64,000 nt of DNA. It comes from Streptomyces sp. TSRI0107 (GTDB lineage: Bacteria > Actinomycetota > Actinomycetes > Streptomycetales > Streptomycetaceae). Within the stretch, counting starts at the first letter, position 1. Each line of letters opens with the position of its first letter. The position numbers were made by a program, and so were the translations under genes. Of the stretch, positions 18,589 to 26,838 are shown in pieces. The stretch lies in assembly GCF_001905845.1 (NCBI RefSeq), contig NZ_LIVZ01000011.1, positions 248,001-312,000 of the forward strand, in the 5' to 3' direction. A model generated the notes under the pieces. The model saw only the letters and a list, made by a program, of their open reading frames with translations. It made no database searches and was not told the DNA's origin.

Positions 18589-20480
18589 GCACCCATGGCA
18601 ACAACCGCAGGGTCGGTGCCGTACGCCCCAGCCACCTCATGTTCACCGCCGGTGTCGGCGCCCTCGTCGACCTGCCCAACTTCTCCGTCCTCATCCGGGG
18701 GATCGACTCCTGGAGCCACTCCGGCGTCACTGACTACGACATTGACGAGCCCCGGCTCCGTGCCGCCGTCAACCGCTCCCTTCAGCGCTACGGACGCGGA
18801 CAGGTCGAGCAGCTGCGTGCCGCCCCCTGGCTCGAGGGCGCCGACACGGACCCGAAGGGCTGGGCGGCCCAGGGAGTCGGAGTGCCTGTCACCCCTTTCC
18901 CGCAGTGGCTGCGCTGCACCGCGTGCAATGTCCTGGCCGCCATCGACTCCGGTGAGTTCGCTTTCGTCAACTCCAACCCACGGACACCGCACGAGGCGAA
19001 GTTCGTCCACGACTGCAAGCGAGGCAAACCGCTTGCCGTGGCCGCCCGCTTCACCCTGGTCTGCACCGCCGGCCATCTCGACGAGTTCCCGTACACCGCG
19101 TACGTCCACCACGGGCAGGCCTGCGGCAAAACGCCGCGCCCCAAGCTGCGCATGAAGGACCACGGCGGCAACCAGGCCGCCAACGTCACCATCGAGTGCG
19201 TTGCCTGCGGTGTGAAGCGCAACATCCGGGAAGCCATGGGCGAACGGGGCCGCCGCAACCTGCCTTCGTGCCGGGGACGGCACCCGCACCTCGGCACCTA
19301 CGAGTCGAATGGCTGCGCACAGGAGCCAGTCCTGATGGTGGCAGGCGCGTCCAACCAGTGGTTCCCGCTCACCCTCAGCGCCCTGGCCCTGCCCAAGGGG
19401 CAGGGCGGAGACATCGACAAGCTGCTCGACGACCACTGGCCTGACCTTGAACTCGTCGAGGAGCGAGGTCAGTTCGACTTCATGGCACGCATGCCCAAGT
19501 TCGGCTTCCTGAAGGAGTTCGACGCCGAGGCGGTGGTCGCCGCCATCTCAGCGCGCAAGCAGGGCACGACCGGACCGGCTCCCTCCGCGCCTGACATCCA
19601 GGCCGACCTTTTCGGACCGGAATGGGAGGCGCTCTCCGGACCCATTCCCGCTCCCAGCGACGACTTCGCGCTGCGGCAGGTCCCGGTGCCGGTCCGTCTG
19701 AACGAACTCTTCGCCGACATCAGGCAGGTCGAGCGGCTGCGCGAAGCGCGAGCGCTGATCGGTTTCACCCGGCTCGACGCTCCGGACCCGGAGTCTCCGG
19801 AAATCGCCACGCGCGTCGAACTGTCCCGCGGGGCCAGGAACTGGGTGCCGGCGAGCGAGGTACGCGGCGAGGGTGTCTTCCTGCGCGTACGGGACGGCCT
19901 GATGGCCGCATGGGTGGTCCGGATGGAGAAGTCTCCGCAGATGGAGGCGCACAGAGAGGCGTACGCGCGATTCCGCGCCAACCGGAAGTCGGACCGCAAG
20001 ACGAGCGACTTCGATCCTTACTACGGCTGGCCCGGAGCACGGTACATCGCTCTGCACACCCTCTCCCACCTGCTGATCCGCACCATCGCTCTGGAATGCG
20101 GCTACAACTCCGCCTCGCTCGCCGAACGCATCTACGCCGGAGACGAACAGAATCCCAGAACGGGCATCCTCATCTACACCGCCGTTCCCGACTCCGAGGG
20201 CACCCTGGGCGGTCTGGTCTCCCTCGCTGAAGAACGCGAGTTCGACCGGATCGTGCACCGGGCCCTGACCGACGCCGGTCACTGCTCGGCCGATCCGCTC
20301 TGCGCCGAGCGGCTGCCGCACGACCCGGCCGACTTCCTCCATGGAGCGGCGTGCCACGTCTGTCTGTTCGTGTCGGAAACGACGTGCGAACGAGGCAACC
20401 GGTTCCTGGACCGTCGTTTCCTCGTCCCGCTGGCTGGGGACAAGGAACCCGTGTTGACGCCGGTTGGCCTACTGCCGTGA
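18585..20480 (+). CDS. drmB: DrmB-like DUF1998 protein
   Basis: At 631 residues this matches DrmB, the DUF1998 partner of DrmA. The N-terminus has the family pattern RPSHLMFTAGVGALVDLPN and RGIDSW. Putative zinc sites follow: LRCTACN, VCTAGHLDEFPY (a Cys-His pair), ECVACG and a later Cys-His-Cys group around CRGRHPHLG and NGCAQ. The C-terminal DUF1998 domain contains ALHTLSHLLIR, GGLVSLAE and a closing cysteine cluster (HCSADPLC, then ACHVCLF and TTCERGNRFLDR). In DISARM, DrmB forms a complex with DrmA. Start and stop overlap the neighbouring genes (ATGA on the left, GTGA on the right), which indicates a stoichiometric operon. Confidence 0.9.
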   Translation: MSTHGNNRRVGAVRPSHLMFTAGVGALVDLPNFSVLIRGIDSWSHSGVTDYDIDEPRLRAAVNRSLQRYGRGQVEQLRAAPWLEGADTDPKGWAAQGVGVPVTPFPQWLRCTACNVLAAIDSGEFAFVNSNPRTPHEAKFVHDCKRGKPLAVAARFTLVCTAGHLDEFPYTAYVHHGQACGKTPRPKLRMKDHGGNQAANVTIECVACGVKRNIREAMGERGRRNLPSCRGRHPHLGTYESNGCAQEPVLMVAGASNQWFPLTLSALALPKGQGGDIDKLLDDHWPDLELVEERGQFDFMARMPKFGFLKEFDAEAVVAAISARKQGTTGPAPSAPDIQADLFGPEWEALSGPIPAPSDDFALRQVPVPVRLNELFADIRQVERLREARALIGFTRLDAPDPESPEIATRVELSRGARNWVPASEVRGEGVFLRVRDGLMAAWVVRMEKSPQMEAHREAYARFRANRKSDRKTSDFDPYYGWPGARYIALHTLSHLLIRTIALECGYNSASLAERIYAGDEQNPRTGILIYTAVPDSEGTLGGLVSLAEEREFDRIVHRALTDAGHCSADPLCAERLPHDPADFLHGAACHVCLFVSETTCERGNRFLDRRFLVPLAGDKEPVLTPVGLLP

Positions 20481-21241
20481 GCCGACCCGCGTTCGAGGCC
20501 GCAGCCGAGGCTGCCGTCGAGACCCTCGGTGTCTCCCGCAGCAAGGACCTCGCCGGGCTGCTCGCCCAGGCACGCTCCAGGGAACGGATACTGACGGAAC
20601 TGGCGACACCGGGAGTCGGCGAGGCTGTCGCGCGACTGTGCGATGCGATCGAGTCGGAGTCTGTGCCGCCGGCCGAGGCGGCTGCCTATCTGCGCGGCTA
20701 CGTTGCCGCCCGGCAGCGGGCCCGGGACGCGGTCCAGGTCCGCACGGTGTGGAGTGGGCCGTCGACGCCTGCCGTACCCGTCCGCGCCACGGCCCAGGTG
20801 CTCGTCGAGGTCATCAGTGCGGCCCAGCACGAACTGCTGGCCATGACCTACGCGGCTCGTCCTTACCCCGCCATGACACGGGCCCTGACAGAGGCTGCGG
20901 ACCGGGGCGTGCGGACGCACGTAGTAGTCGAGACCCTGGCCGGCGCCGGCGGACTCCTCTCCGGGAAGGAGCCCGCCGCCGCGTTCGCGTCGGTGCCCGG
21001 ACTGCACCTGTGGGCCTGGGCCCGGGACCCGGCCCGACAGGCCCGCTCACGCCAGCACGCCAAAGTGGCCGTCGCCGATCGCCGCACCCTCTTCCTCGGC
21101 AGCGCCAACCTGACCGAGTCCGCCGCTCGACGCAACATCGAGGCCGGTGTGCTGGTCACTGGTGGGGAAGCACCGCGACGTGCCGCCGAACACATTCTGG
21201 AGTTGCAACGCCTTGGCGTGCTGAGGCCTTTTCGGACCTGA
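20477..21241 (+). CDS. drmC: DrmC-like phospholipase D-family nuclease
   Basis: The GTG start overlaps the drmB stop (GTGA), giving 254 residues. The C-terminal half is a PLD-family domain with one HxK motif (RQHAKVAVADRRTLFLGSAN, then LTESA); the first half has a related strand-helix layout without a second HKD, so a dimer would be needed for a full active site, as in Nuc. In DISARM, DrmC is the PLD protein, and it is dispensable in some systems. An N-terminal helical region of about 95 residues precedes the fold. The gene is convergent with the aldehyde dehydrogenase and ends the island. There is no signal peptide. Confidence 0.88.
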   Translation: MSRPAFEAAAEAAVETLGVSRSKDLAGLLAQARSRERILTELATPGVGEAVARLCDAIESESVPPAEAAAYLRGYVAARQRARDAVQVRTVWSGPSTPAVPVRATAQVLVEVISAAQHELLAMTYAARPYPAMTRALTEAADRGVRTHVVVETLAGAGGLLSGKEPAAAFASVPGLHLWAWARDPARQARSRQHAKVAVADRRTLFLGSANLTESAARRNIEAGVLVTGGEAPRRAAEHILELQRLGVLRPFRT

Positions 21242-21261
21242 ACGGGGATCTCCGGCCTAAT

Positions 21262-21277
21262 GAAAAGAGGTCTTTTC
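21262..21277. terminator. Short AT-rich palindrome between convergent genes
   Basis: GAAAAGA and TCTTTTC flank a GG centre in the 41-bp gap between drmC and the aldehyde dehydrogenase stop. The tight centre makes it a weak hairpin. It may be a terminator remnant or the junction of the island. Confidence 0.3.
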
Positions 21278-21282
21278 GGCGC

Positions 21283-22806
21283 TCAGAAGAAGCCCAGCTT
21301 CTGCGGCGAGTACGACACCAGAAGATTCTTCGTCTGCTGGTAGTGCTCCAGCATCATCTTGTGCGTCTCGCGGCCGATGCCCGACTGCTTGTATCCGCCG
21401 AATGCAGCGTGTGCGGGGTAGGCGTGGTAGCAGTTGGTCCAGACACGGCCCGCCTGGATGGAGCGGCCCGCGCGGTACGCGGTGTTGATGTCGCGGGTCC
21501 ACACGCCCGCCCCGAGGCCGTACAGCGTGTCGTTGGCGATCTTCATGGCGTCGTCGAAGTCGTCGAACGACGTCACCGACACCACCGGACCGAAGATCTC
21601 CTCCTGGAAGATCCGCATCCGGTTGTCGCCCTCGAAGATCGTCGGCTGGACGTAGTAGCCGCCCTTCAACTCGCCGTCCAGTTCGAGGCGTTGACCACCG
21701 GTCAGGACCTTCGCGCCCTCCTGCCGGCCGATGTCGAGGTAGGAGAGGATCTTCGCGAGCTGGTCGCCGGAGGCCTGGGCGCCGATCATCGTGTCCGTGT
21801 CCAGGGGGTGCCCGGCCTTGATCGACTCGGTGCGGGCGACCGCCGCCTCCAGGAAGTCGGGGTAGTTCCCGCGCTGGATCAGCCCGCGCGACGGGCAGGT
21901 GCACACCTCCCCCTGGTTCAGCGCGAACATCGTGAAGCCCTCCAGGGCCTTGTCCCGCAGATCGTCGTCCTTCTCCCAGACGTCGTCGAAGAAGATGTTG
22001 GGCGACTTGCCGCCCAGCTCCAGGGTGACCGGCTTCAGATGCTCCGCGGCGTACTGCATGATCAGCCGCCCCGTCGAGGTCTCACCGGTGAAGGCGATCT
22101 TCGCCACCCGCGGGCTGGACGCCAGCGGCTTGCCCGCCTCCTCGCCGAAGCCGTTGACGATGTTCACCGCGCCCGGCGGCAGCAGGTCGGAGACCAGGCT
22201 CAGCCAGTAGTGGATGGAGACCGGGGTCTGCTCGGCGGGCTTGAGGATGACCGCGTTGCCCGCCGCCAGGGCCGGGGCCAGCTTCCACGCCGCCATCAGG
22301 ATCGGGAAGTTCCACGGGATGATCTGCGCCACGACGCCGAGCGGCTCGTGGAAGTGGTACGCCACCGTGTCGTCGTCGACCTCGGCGAGCGAGCCCTCCT
22401 GCGCGCGGATCGCGCCCGCGAAGTAGCGGAAGTGGTCGATGGCGAGCGGGATGTCCGCCGCCAGCGTCTCACGGACCGGCTTGCCGTTCTCCCAGCTCTC
22501 GGCGACCGCGAGCTGTTCCAGGTGCGCCTCCATCCGGTCGGCGATCTTCAGCAGGATGTCCGAGCGCTCGGTCGCCGAACGGCGGCCCCATGCCGGCGCG
22601 ACGGCGTGCGCCGCGTCCAGCGCCCGCTCCACGTCCTCCGCGGTGCCCCGCGCCACCTCCGCGAACGGCTGCCCGGTCACCGGGCTCGGGTTCTCGAAGT
22701 ACCGACCGCGAGCCGGCGGCACGTACTCGCCGCCGATGAAGTGGTCGTAGCGCGACTGGTAGGAGACGATCGCCCCGGGCGTGCCGGGTGCCGCGTAACG
22801 GGTCAT
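21283..22806 (-). CDS. NAD-dependent aldehyde dehydrogenase (ExaC/AcoD type)
   Basis: The 507-residue protein is a full-length ALDH-superfamily enzyme that oxidises acetaldehyde or related aldehydes to acids. Diagnostic segments are IIPWNFPILMAAWKLAPALA (cofactor site), FTGETSTGR, the general base in LELGGKSPN, the catalytic cysteine in NQGEVCTCPSR, and EEIFGPVVSV. The C-terminal pattern AAFGGYKQSGIGRETH and NLLVSYSPQKLGFF is typical of the ExaC/AcoD group. GGAGG lies about 11 bases before the ATG. The upstream gene on the same strand encodes a GAF-domain regulator, the usual partner of this dehydrogenase in actinobacteria, so it probably controls it. Confidence 0.93.
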   Translation of the reverse strand: MTRYAAPGTPGAIVSYQSRYDHFIGGEYVPPARGRYFENPSPVTGQPFAEVARGTAEDVERALDAAHAVAPAWGRRSATERSDILLKIADRMEAHLEQLAVAESWENGKPVRETLAADIPLAIDHFRYFAGAIRAQEGSLAEVDDDTVAYHFHEPLGVVAQIIPWNFPILMAAWKLAPALAAGNAVILKPAEQTPVSIHYWLSLVSDLLPPGAVNIVNGFGEEAGKPLASSPRVAKIAFTGETSTGRLIMQYAAEHLKPVTLELGGKSPNIFFDDVWEKDDDLRDKALEGFTMFALNQGEVCTCPSRGLIQRGNYPDFLEAAVARTESIKAGHPLDTDTMIGAQASGDQLAKILSYLDIGRQEGAKVLTGGQRLELDGELKGGYYVQPTIFEGDNRMRIFQEEIFGPVVSVTSFDDFDDAMKIANDTLYGLGAGVWTRDINTAYRAGRSIQAGRVWTNCYHAYPAHAAFGGYKQSGIGRETHKMMLEHYQQTKNLLVSYSPQKLGFF

Positions 22807-22831
22807 GCTGGTCCAGCCTCCAGGTGGCAGC

Positions 22832-22851
22832 GCCGCCCGCCGTCGGGCGGC
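22832..22851. terminator. Hairpin between GAF regulator and aldehyde dehydrogenase
   Basis: GCCGCCCG and CGGGCGGC form an 8-bp stem with a CCGT loop. It lies downstream of the regulator and 26 bp before the dehydrogenase start, so it may terminate the first transcript or sit in the leader of the second. Confidence 0.4.
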
Positions 22852-22974
22852 TCCAGGTGCGCGAGGGTACGGACGCGGACGTTGCGGTCACGTCGCACGC
22901 GGCGCTGGGCTGGGACTGGGTTCGGGCTGCGGGCCGGCAGCGTGGTGGGGCCGGGGGAGGGGTGGCCGGACGTC

Positions 22975-24369
22975 TCAGGCGTACCCCGGTGACGGACCCG
23001 GCCGACTCCCCGCTGTTCCGCGTCGGCCTGGCTGCCGCGGCTGACCCGGCCGACCCGACGGACCCGACGGACCTGGCTGGAGCGGTAGACCCGGCAGCGT
23101 CACCGGCCGCATCTCCCCGCGCGGCGCCGCCAGCTCGGCGTCCAGCGCCGCAAGGCGTGCCCGGACCGCGGCCGTCGGACGAAGCGCCGCCAGCGCCTGC
23201 CATATCTCCAGGTCGTCCTCACCCCACGGCGCGTGCGCCCAGTCGGCCAGCAGGTCCGGGTCGCGGCGGGCGATCAGCGCCGTACGCAGCCCGTCCGCGA
23301 GCCGGTGCCTGAGCCGGACCACCGCCGGGGCGCGGGAGGCCGGCAGCACCGGTCCGGTGTACGCCGTCGCGGCCGCCGTGACCGCCCCGGACTCCAGCCG
23401 CCGCTCCACGACGGAGACGTCCGACTCGACGCCCACGGTGAGCCGGTAGGGGCGGGAGGCCAGCAGCCCGGGTCCCAGCACCCCACGCAGCCGGGCCAGT
23501 TCGGCGCGCAGGGTCACCGGGGTCACCGACTCGTCGTCGTACAGGGCGCACAGCAACTCGTCCCCGGTCAGGCCCTCCGGGTGCCGGGCGAGCAACACCA
23601 TGATCTCGCTGTGCCGACGGCTCAGCCGGATCCGCCGGCCACCGGCGAGCACGGTCGCCTCATTGCGCCCGAGCGCGTTCAACTCCAGGACCTCCCCAAC
23701 CGGTTGACCCGGGTCGAGCAACGCCAGCTGCGACTCGGCGGCTCGTGCGACCGCCTGCACGAACGCCAGGCTGTGCGGATGCGCGAGCCCGTCCCCGCCG
23801 GTGATGTCCACGGCGCCGAGCACCCGGCCGGTGCGTGGGTCGTGCACCGGGGCCGCCGCGCACGTCCAGGGCTGGACCCGGCGGACGAAGTGCTCCGCCG
23901 CGAACACCTGCACCGGCCGGTCGACGGCGACGGCCGTGCCCGGGGCGTTGGTCCCCACCGCACTCTCCGCCCACCGGGCCCCCGGCACGAAGTTGATCCG
24001 CCCCGCCTGGCGCCGCGTCGCGGGATGCCCCTCGACCCACAGCAGCCGGCCGTGCGCGTCGCACACCGCGAGCAGGTGTTCCCCGTCCACCGCGAAGGAG
24101 CCCATCAGTTCACGGCAGAGCGGCATCACCCGGGACAGCGGGTGCTCCGCCCGGTAGGCACCGAGGTCGCCGTCCATCAGCTCCACGTTCGCTGCGCCGT
24201 CCGGCCCGACGCCGGCCCGGGCCGAGCGCCGCCACGAGTCGGCGACCACCGCCCGCACCGGCCGTGACACCGTGCCCGCCTCCGTGAACGTCTCGTGGGC
24301 GCGACGCAGGATCCGTGCGCGCTCCGCGGGGTCGGCTCCCGGCTCCAGAGCCACCCAGGGATCGGTCAC
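22975..24369 (-). CDS. GAF-domain transcriptional regulator (AcoR N-terminus, no sigma-54 domain)
   Basis: The GTG at 24369 has GGAGG five bases upstream, giving 464 residues. Residues about 60-220 match the sensor part of AcoR-type activators (RPVRAVVADSWRRSARAGV, then SAVGTNAPGTAVAVDRPVQV and EHFVRRVQPWTCAAAPVHDP). The central AAA+ sigma-54 domain of classical AcoR is missing. Instead residues about 245-345 look like a winged helix (IRLSRRHSEIMVLLARHPEG, then TLRAELARLRGVLG), as in several actinobacterial regulators of acetoin or aldehyde metabolism. The last 45 residues are a Pro/Gly/Arg tail. It lies 168 bp upstream of the aldehyde dehydrogenase on the same strand and probably activates it. 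Confidence 0.85.
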   Translation of the reverse strand: MTDPWVALEPGADPAERARILRRAHETFTEAGTVSRPVRAVVADSWRRSARAGVGPDGAANVELMDGDLGAYRAEHPLSRVMPLCRELMGSFAVDGEHLLAVCDAHGRLLWVEGHPATRRQAGRINFVPGARWAESAVGTNAPGTAVAVDRPVQVFAAEHFVRRVQPWTCAAAPVHDPRTGRVLGAVDITGGDGLAHPHSLAFVQAVARAAESQLALLDPGQPVGEVLELNALGRNEATVLAGGRRIRLSRRHSEIMVLLARHPEGLTGDELLCALYDDESVTPVTLRAELARLRGVLGPGLLASRPYRLTVGVESDVSVVERRLESGAVTAAATAYTGPVLPASRAPAVVRLRHRLADGLRTALIARRDPDLLADWAHAPWGEDDLEIWQALAALRPTAAVRARLAALDAELAAPRGEMRPVTLPGLPLQPGPSGPSGRPGQPRQPGRRGTAGSRPGPSPGYA

Positions 24370-24530
24370 CTCGGCCTCCCGGCAGGCGATACGGCTGGTG
24401 TGTGCGGCCCGGCCGTGCCGCAGGGGGAGGGACGGCGCGGCACGGCCCGGAACATCGTCACTCCCGCCGTGCGCGCGGACAACCGTTTCGACCGGGGTCA
24501 CCCGAACGGTTCTGTGCGGCCCGGCGTCCG

Positions 24531-25130
24531 TCAGGCTCTTCGGACCAGCCGGAGGTACCGCTCCCAGTCCCAGTGCGGTCCGGGGTCCGTGTGGTCGGAG
24601 CCAGGGACCTCGTAGTGCGCGATGATGTGCGAGCGGTCCCTCGGGATGTCGTACTTCGCGCAGATCGAGGCGGTGAGCCGGGCCGAACGCTCGTACAGGA
24701 CGTCGGTGAAGTACCGGGGCCGGTCCACCCACCCCTCGTGTTCGATCCCGATGCTGCGGGTGTTGTAGTCCCAGTTCCCCGCGTGCCAGGCGATGTCGGA
24801 CTCGCGTACGCACTGGGCGAGGTGGCCGTCGGACGAGCGGAGCACATAGTGCGCGGACACCTGCTTCCTGCGGTTCTGGAAGACGCCCAGCGTGGTGGAG
24901 TAGCTGGCCTGGGTGACGTGGATGACCACGAAGTCGACCGGATGGCTCCTGGGGCGGTTCGCCGGCGTGTAGTTGGCGGTGTGCGCGGGATGCCAGACCG
25001 CCGACGGCTGGTCGGGAGCCTGGGTCTGCGCGTCTGCCCGTGTCTCGGGCAGCAGCGTGTACGGGACGGCGGCGAGGGCGGCGCCTTGCAGGATCCGTCG
25101 CCGGTCGGGGAGCGGTCGTGCCCGTTCCAT
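24531..25130 (-). CDS. Tat-exported N-acetylmuramoyl-L-alanine amidase (amidase_2/PGRP fold)
   Basis: The 199-residue protein starts with a twin-arginine-type signal (DRRRILQGAALAAVPYTLLP) and a likely cleavage near residue 33. The mature part is an amidase_2 domain that cuts the amide between MurNAc and L-Ala. Zinc ligands are visible in VVIHVTQAS and in HTDPGPHWDW; the intervening SAHYVLRSSDGHLAQCV and ERDIAWHAGN-type segment (here ESDIAWHAGNWDY) and SIGIEHEG are the family core. It could act in cell-wall turnover or as an effector against other bacteria. It lies 48 bp downstream of a small ORF on the same strand. Confidence 0.9.
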   Translation of the reverse strand: MERARPLPDRRRILQGAALAAVPYTLLPETRADAQTQAPDQPSAVWHPAHTANYTPANRPRSHPVDFVVIHVTQASYSTTLGVFQNRRKQVSAHYVLRSSDGHLAQCVRESDIAWHAGNWDYNTRSIGIEHEGWVDRPRYFTDVLYERSARLTASICAKYDIPRDRSHIIAHYEVPGSDHTDPGPHWDWERYLRLVRRA

Positions 25131-25178
25131 GGAGGTGCCTTTCGGGTGATCTGCGCGGGGAAGTGGCGGCGTGCGGTC

Positions 25179-25361
25179 TCAGCGCCGCGGTATCGCCGTC
25201 GCCTCGCACAGTCGGGCGTGCGGTCCGCGGTGAGTCTCGCGGGCGGGCGGCCACTTCTCGCGGAGCTCGGCCACGCGGGTGTGGTTCGTGTCGCACGCCG
25301 GGCCGAACGCCCGGGCACCTTCGTCTGGTTGGGTCCGTACCTTCAGGGTGCGCGTGGACAT
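25179..25361 (-). CDS. Small unknown basic protein (60 aa)
   Basis: I do not recognise it. The ATG at 25361 follows GGGGGAAA about seven bases upstream, and the codon bias is GC-rich in third positions. The peptide is hydrophilic with a central DTNHTRVAELREKWP and several Arg/His residues; there is no signal or membrane segment. It may be co-transcribed with the amidase 48 bp downstream. A longer upstream extension is open but runs through the tandem-repeat tract and is unlikely to be coding. Confidence 0.4.
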   Translation of the reverse strand: MSTRTLKVRTQPDEGARAFGPACDTNHTRVAELREKWPPARETHRGPHARLCEATAIPRR

Positions 25362-25380
25362 GGTTGTTTCCCCCGTTCGA

Positions 25381-25440
25381 CTGCGTGAATGAGTGAATGA
25401 GTGACTGCGTGGACGAGTGACTGCGTGACTGCGTGACTGC
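25381..25440. repeat. Degenerate tandem repeat (GTGACTGC and GAGTGAAT units)
   Basis: About 60 bp consist of irregular repeats built from GTGACTGC and GTGAATGA-like octamers upstream of the 60-aa ORF. The tract is unlike the surrounding coding sequence and may be prone to slippage. Confidence 0.6.
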
Positions 25441-25615
25441 ATGTCACGTGATTCACGGTACGGGGCTTCGGTGACCGGCAGAAGGATCGGGCGATCTTCC
25501 GTGGACGAGCGCGCCTTTGTGGACAACTCGCTCACTCACACGGGTGATTGGCGTGCCGAGTCCGGCCGCCCTCGGGCCATCGCGGGCTCGGAGGCGGGCC
25601 CGCGACCAGGCGGGG

Positions 25616-26824
25616 TCAGGCCCGCTCGGCCACCGCCGCCGGATCGTCCAGCACCGCCCGGATCACCGAGTGCGCGGCACCCAGCAACGGCCCCTCCGGC
25701 CCGAACCGGGAGACGGAGACCGGGCAGGGCGGCCCCGCCGTGCGCCGCGCCAGTTCGGAGCGCAGCGACGGCAGCAGCCACGGGGCCAGCCCCGCCAGTG
25801 CGCCGCCCAGCACCACGCTCTCCGGGTCCAGGAGGTTGACCGCCCCCGTCAGCGCGATTCCGAGCGCCTCCCCCGCGTCGCGCAGGGCCCGCCGTACGTC
25901 CTCGTCGCCCTTCTCGGCGCGCCCCGCGAGCATCCCCACCCGGTCCTCGCCCGGCTCGAGGCCGGCCGCCCGCAGCACCGCCTCCTCACCGGCGTACTGC
26001 TCCAGGCAGCCGCGCCCGCCGCAGGCGCACTCCGGCCCGTCGGGGCGGACCGGCACATGACCCAGCTCGCCCGCGAATCCGCGCGTTCCGCGCAGCAGGC
26101 CACCACCGACGACCACGGCCGCGCCGATGCCGATCTCGGCAGAGACGTGCAGGAAGTCGGGCGGTGTGCCCTCGCCGAGCCAGAGTTCGGCGAGGGCGCC
26201 GAAGTTCGCCTCGTTGTCCACGGTCAGTTCGAACCCGAAGGGCAGCAGGGCGCCGAGGTCGGTGTCGTGCCAGTCGAGGTTCGGGGCGCGGACGACGGTA
26301 CGGGCGTCGCGCGCCACCAGACCGGGCACGGCGACCGCCAGCCCGGCGGGACGCAGTCCCTCGCCCTCCGCCTCGGCGACGACCTGCCGTATGAGTCCTG
26401 TCAGTTCCTCGATCACCGGCTCGGGCGCGCGGCCGCGGTTCGTGCCGTGCCGCACCGCGCGGGCCCGGACCTCTCCGCGCAGGTCGACCGCGCACACCGC
26501 GAGATGGTCGACTCCCACCTCCGCGCCGAGCCCGGCGGGGCCGTGCGAGCTGACCGCGAGCGCGGAACCGGGCCGGCCGACCCGGCCCGGCCGCTCGGGC
26601 CCCAGCTCCTGGAGCAGACCGGACCGGATCAGCTCGTCGACCAGCGTCGACACGGCCGCGCGGGTCAGACCGATGCGCGAGGCGACGGCGGCCCGGGACA
26701 TCGGCCCCTCGGCGCTGACGGTGTGCATCACCCGGGCGAGGTTGCGGCGGCGCATGCCCTGCTGGGTGTCTGGCAACGCGCGCCCGGGGCCTGCCGGGTG
26801 GGTGTCGTGCGGGGGTGCGGTCAT
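25616..26824 (-). CDS. xylR: ROK-family transcriptional repressor of xylose genes
   Basis: The 402-residue protein has a winged helix-turn-helix over residues about 25-90 (MSRAAVASRIGLTRAAVSTL, then VDELIRSGLL) and a ROK sugar-kinase-like effector domain after that. The ROK zinc motif is CACGGRGCLEQY, and the phosphate-binding region shows EIGIGAAVVVGGGLLRGTRG. The catalytic Asp region reads TVDNEANFGAL. The gene begins 14 bp after the xylB stop on the same strand, so xylB-xylR form an operon divergent from xylA. By family, D-xylose or a derivative should release it from operators between xylB and xylA. Confidence 0.9.
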   Translation of the reverse strand: MTAPPHDTHPAGPGRALPDTQQGMRRRNLARVMHTVSAEGPMSRAAVASRIGLTRAAVSTLVDELIRSGLLQELGPERPGRVGRPGSALAVSSHGPAGLGAEVGVDHLAVCAVDLRGEVRARAVRHGTNRGRAPEPVIEELTGLIRQVVAEAEGEGLRPAGLAVAVPGLVARDARTVVRAPNLDWHDTDLGALLPFGFELTVDNEANFGALAELWLGEGTPPDFLHVSAEIGIGAAVVVGGGLLRGTRGFAGELGHVPVRPDGPECACGGRGCLEQYAGEEAVLRAAGLEPGEDRVGMLAGRAEKGDEDVRRALRDAGEALGIALTGAVNLLDPESVVLGGALAGLAPWLLPSLRSELARRTAGPPCPVSVSRFGPEGPLLGAAHSVIRAVLDDPAAVAERA

Positions 26825-26838
26825 GCCTCCGTCCGTCC

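Noticed and set aside
25381..25440. CRISPR array
   Set aside because: The repeats are 8-bp degenerate units with no spacers and no cas genes in the window.
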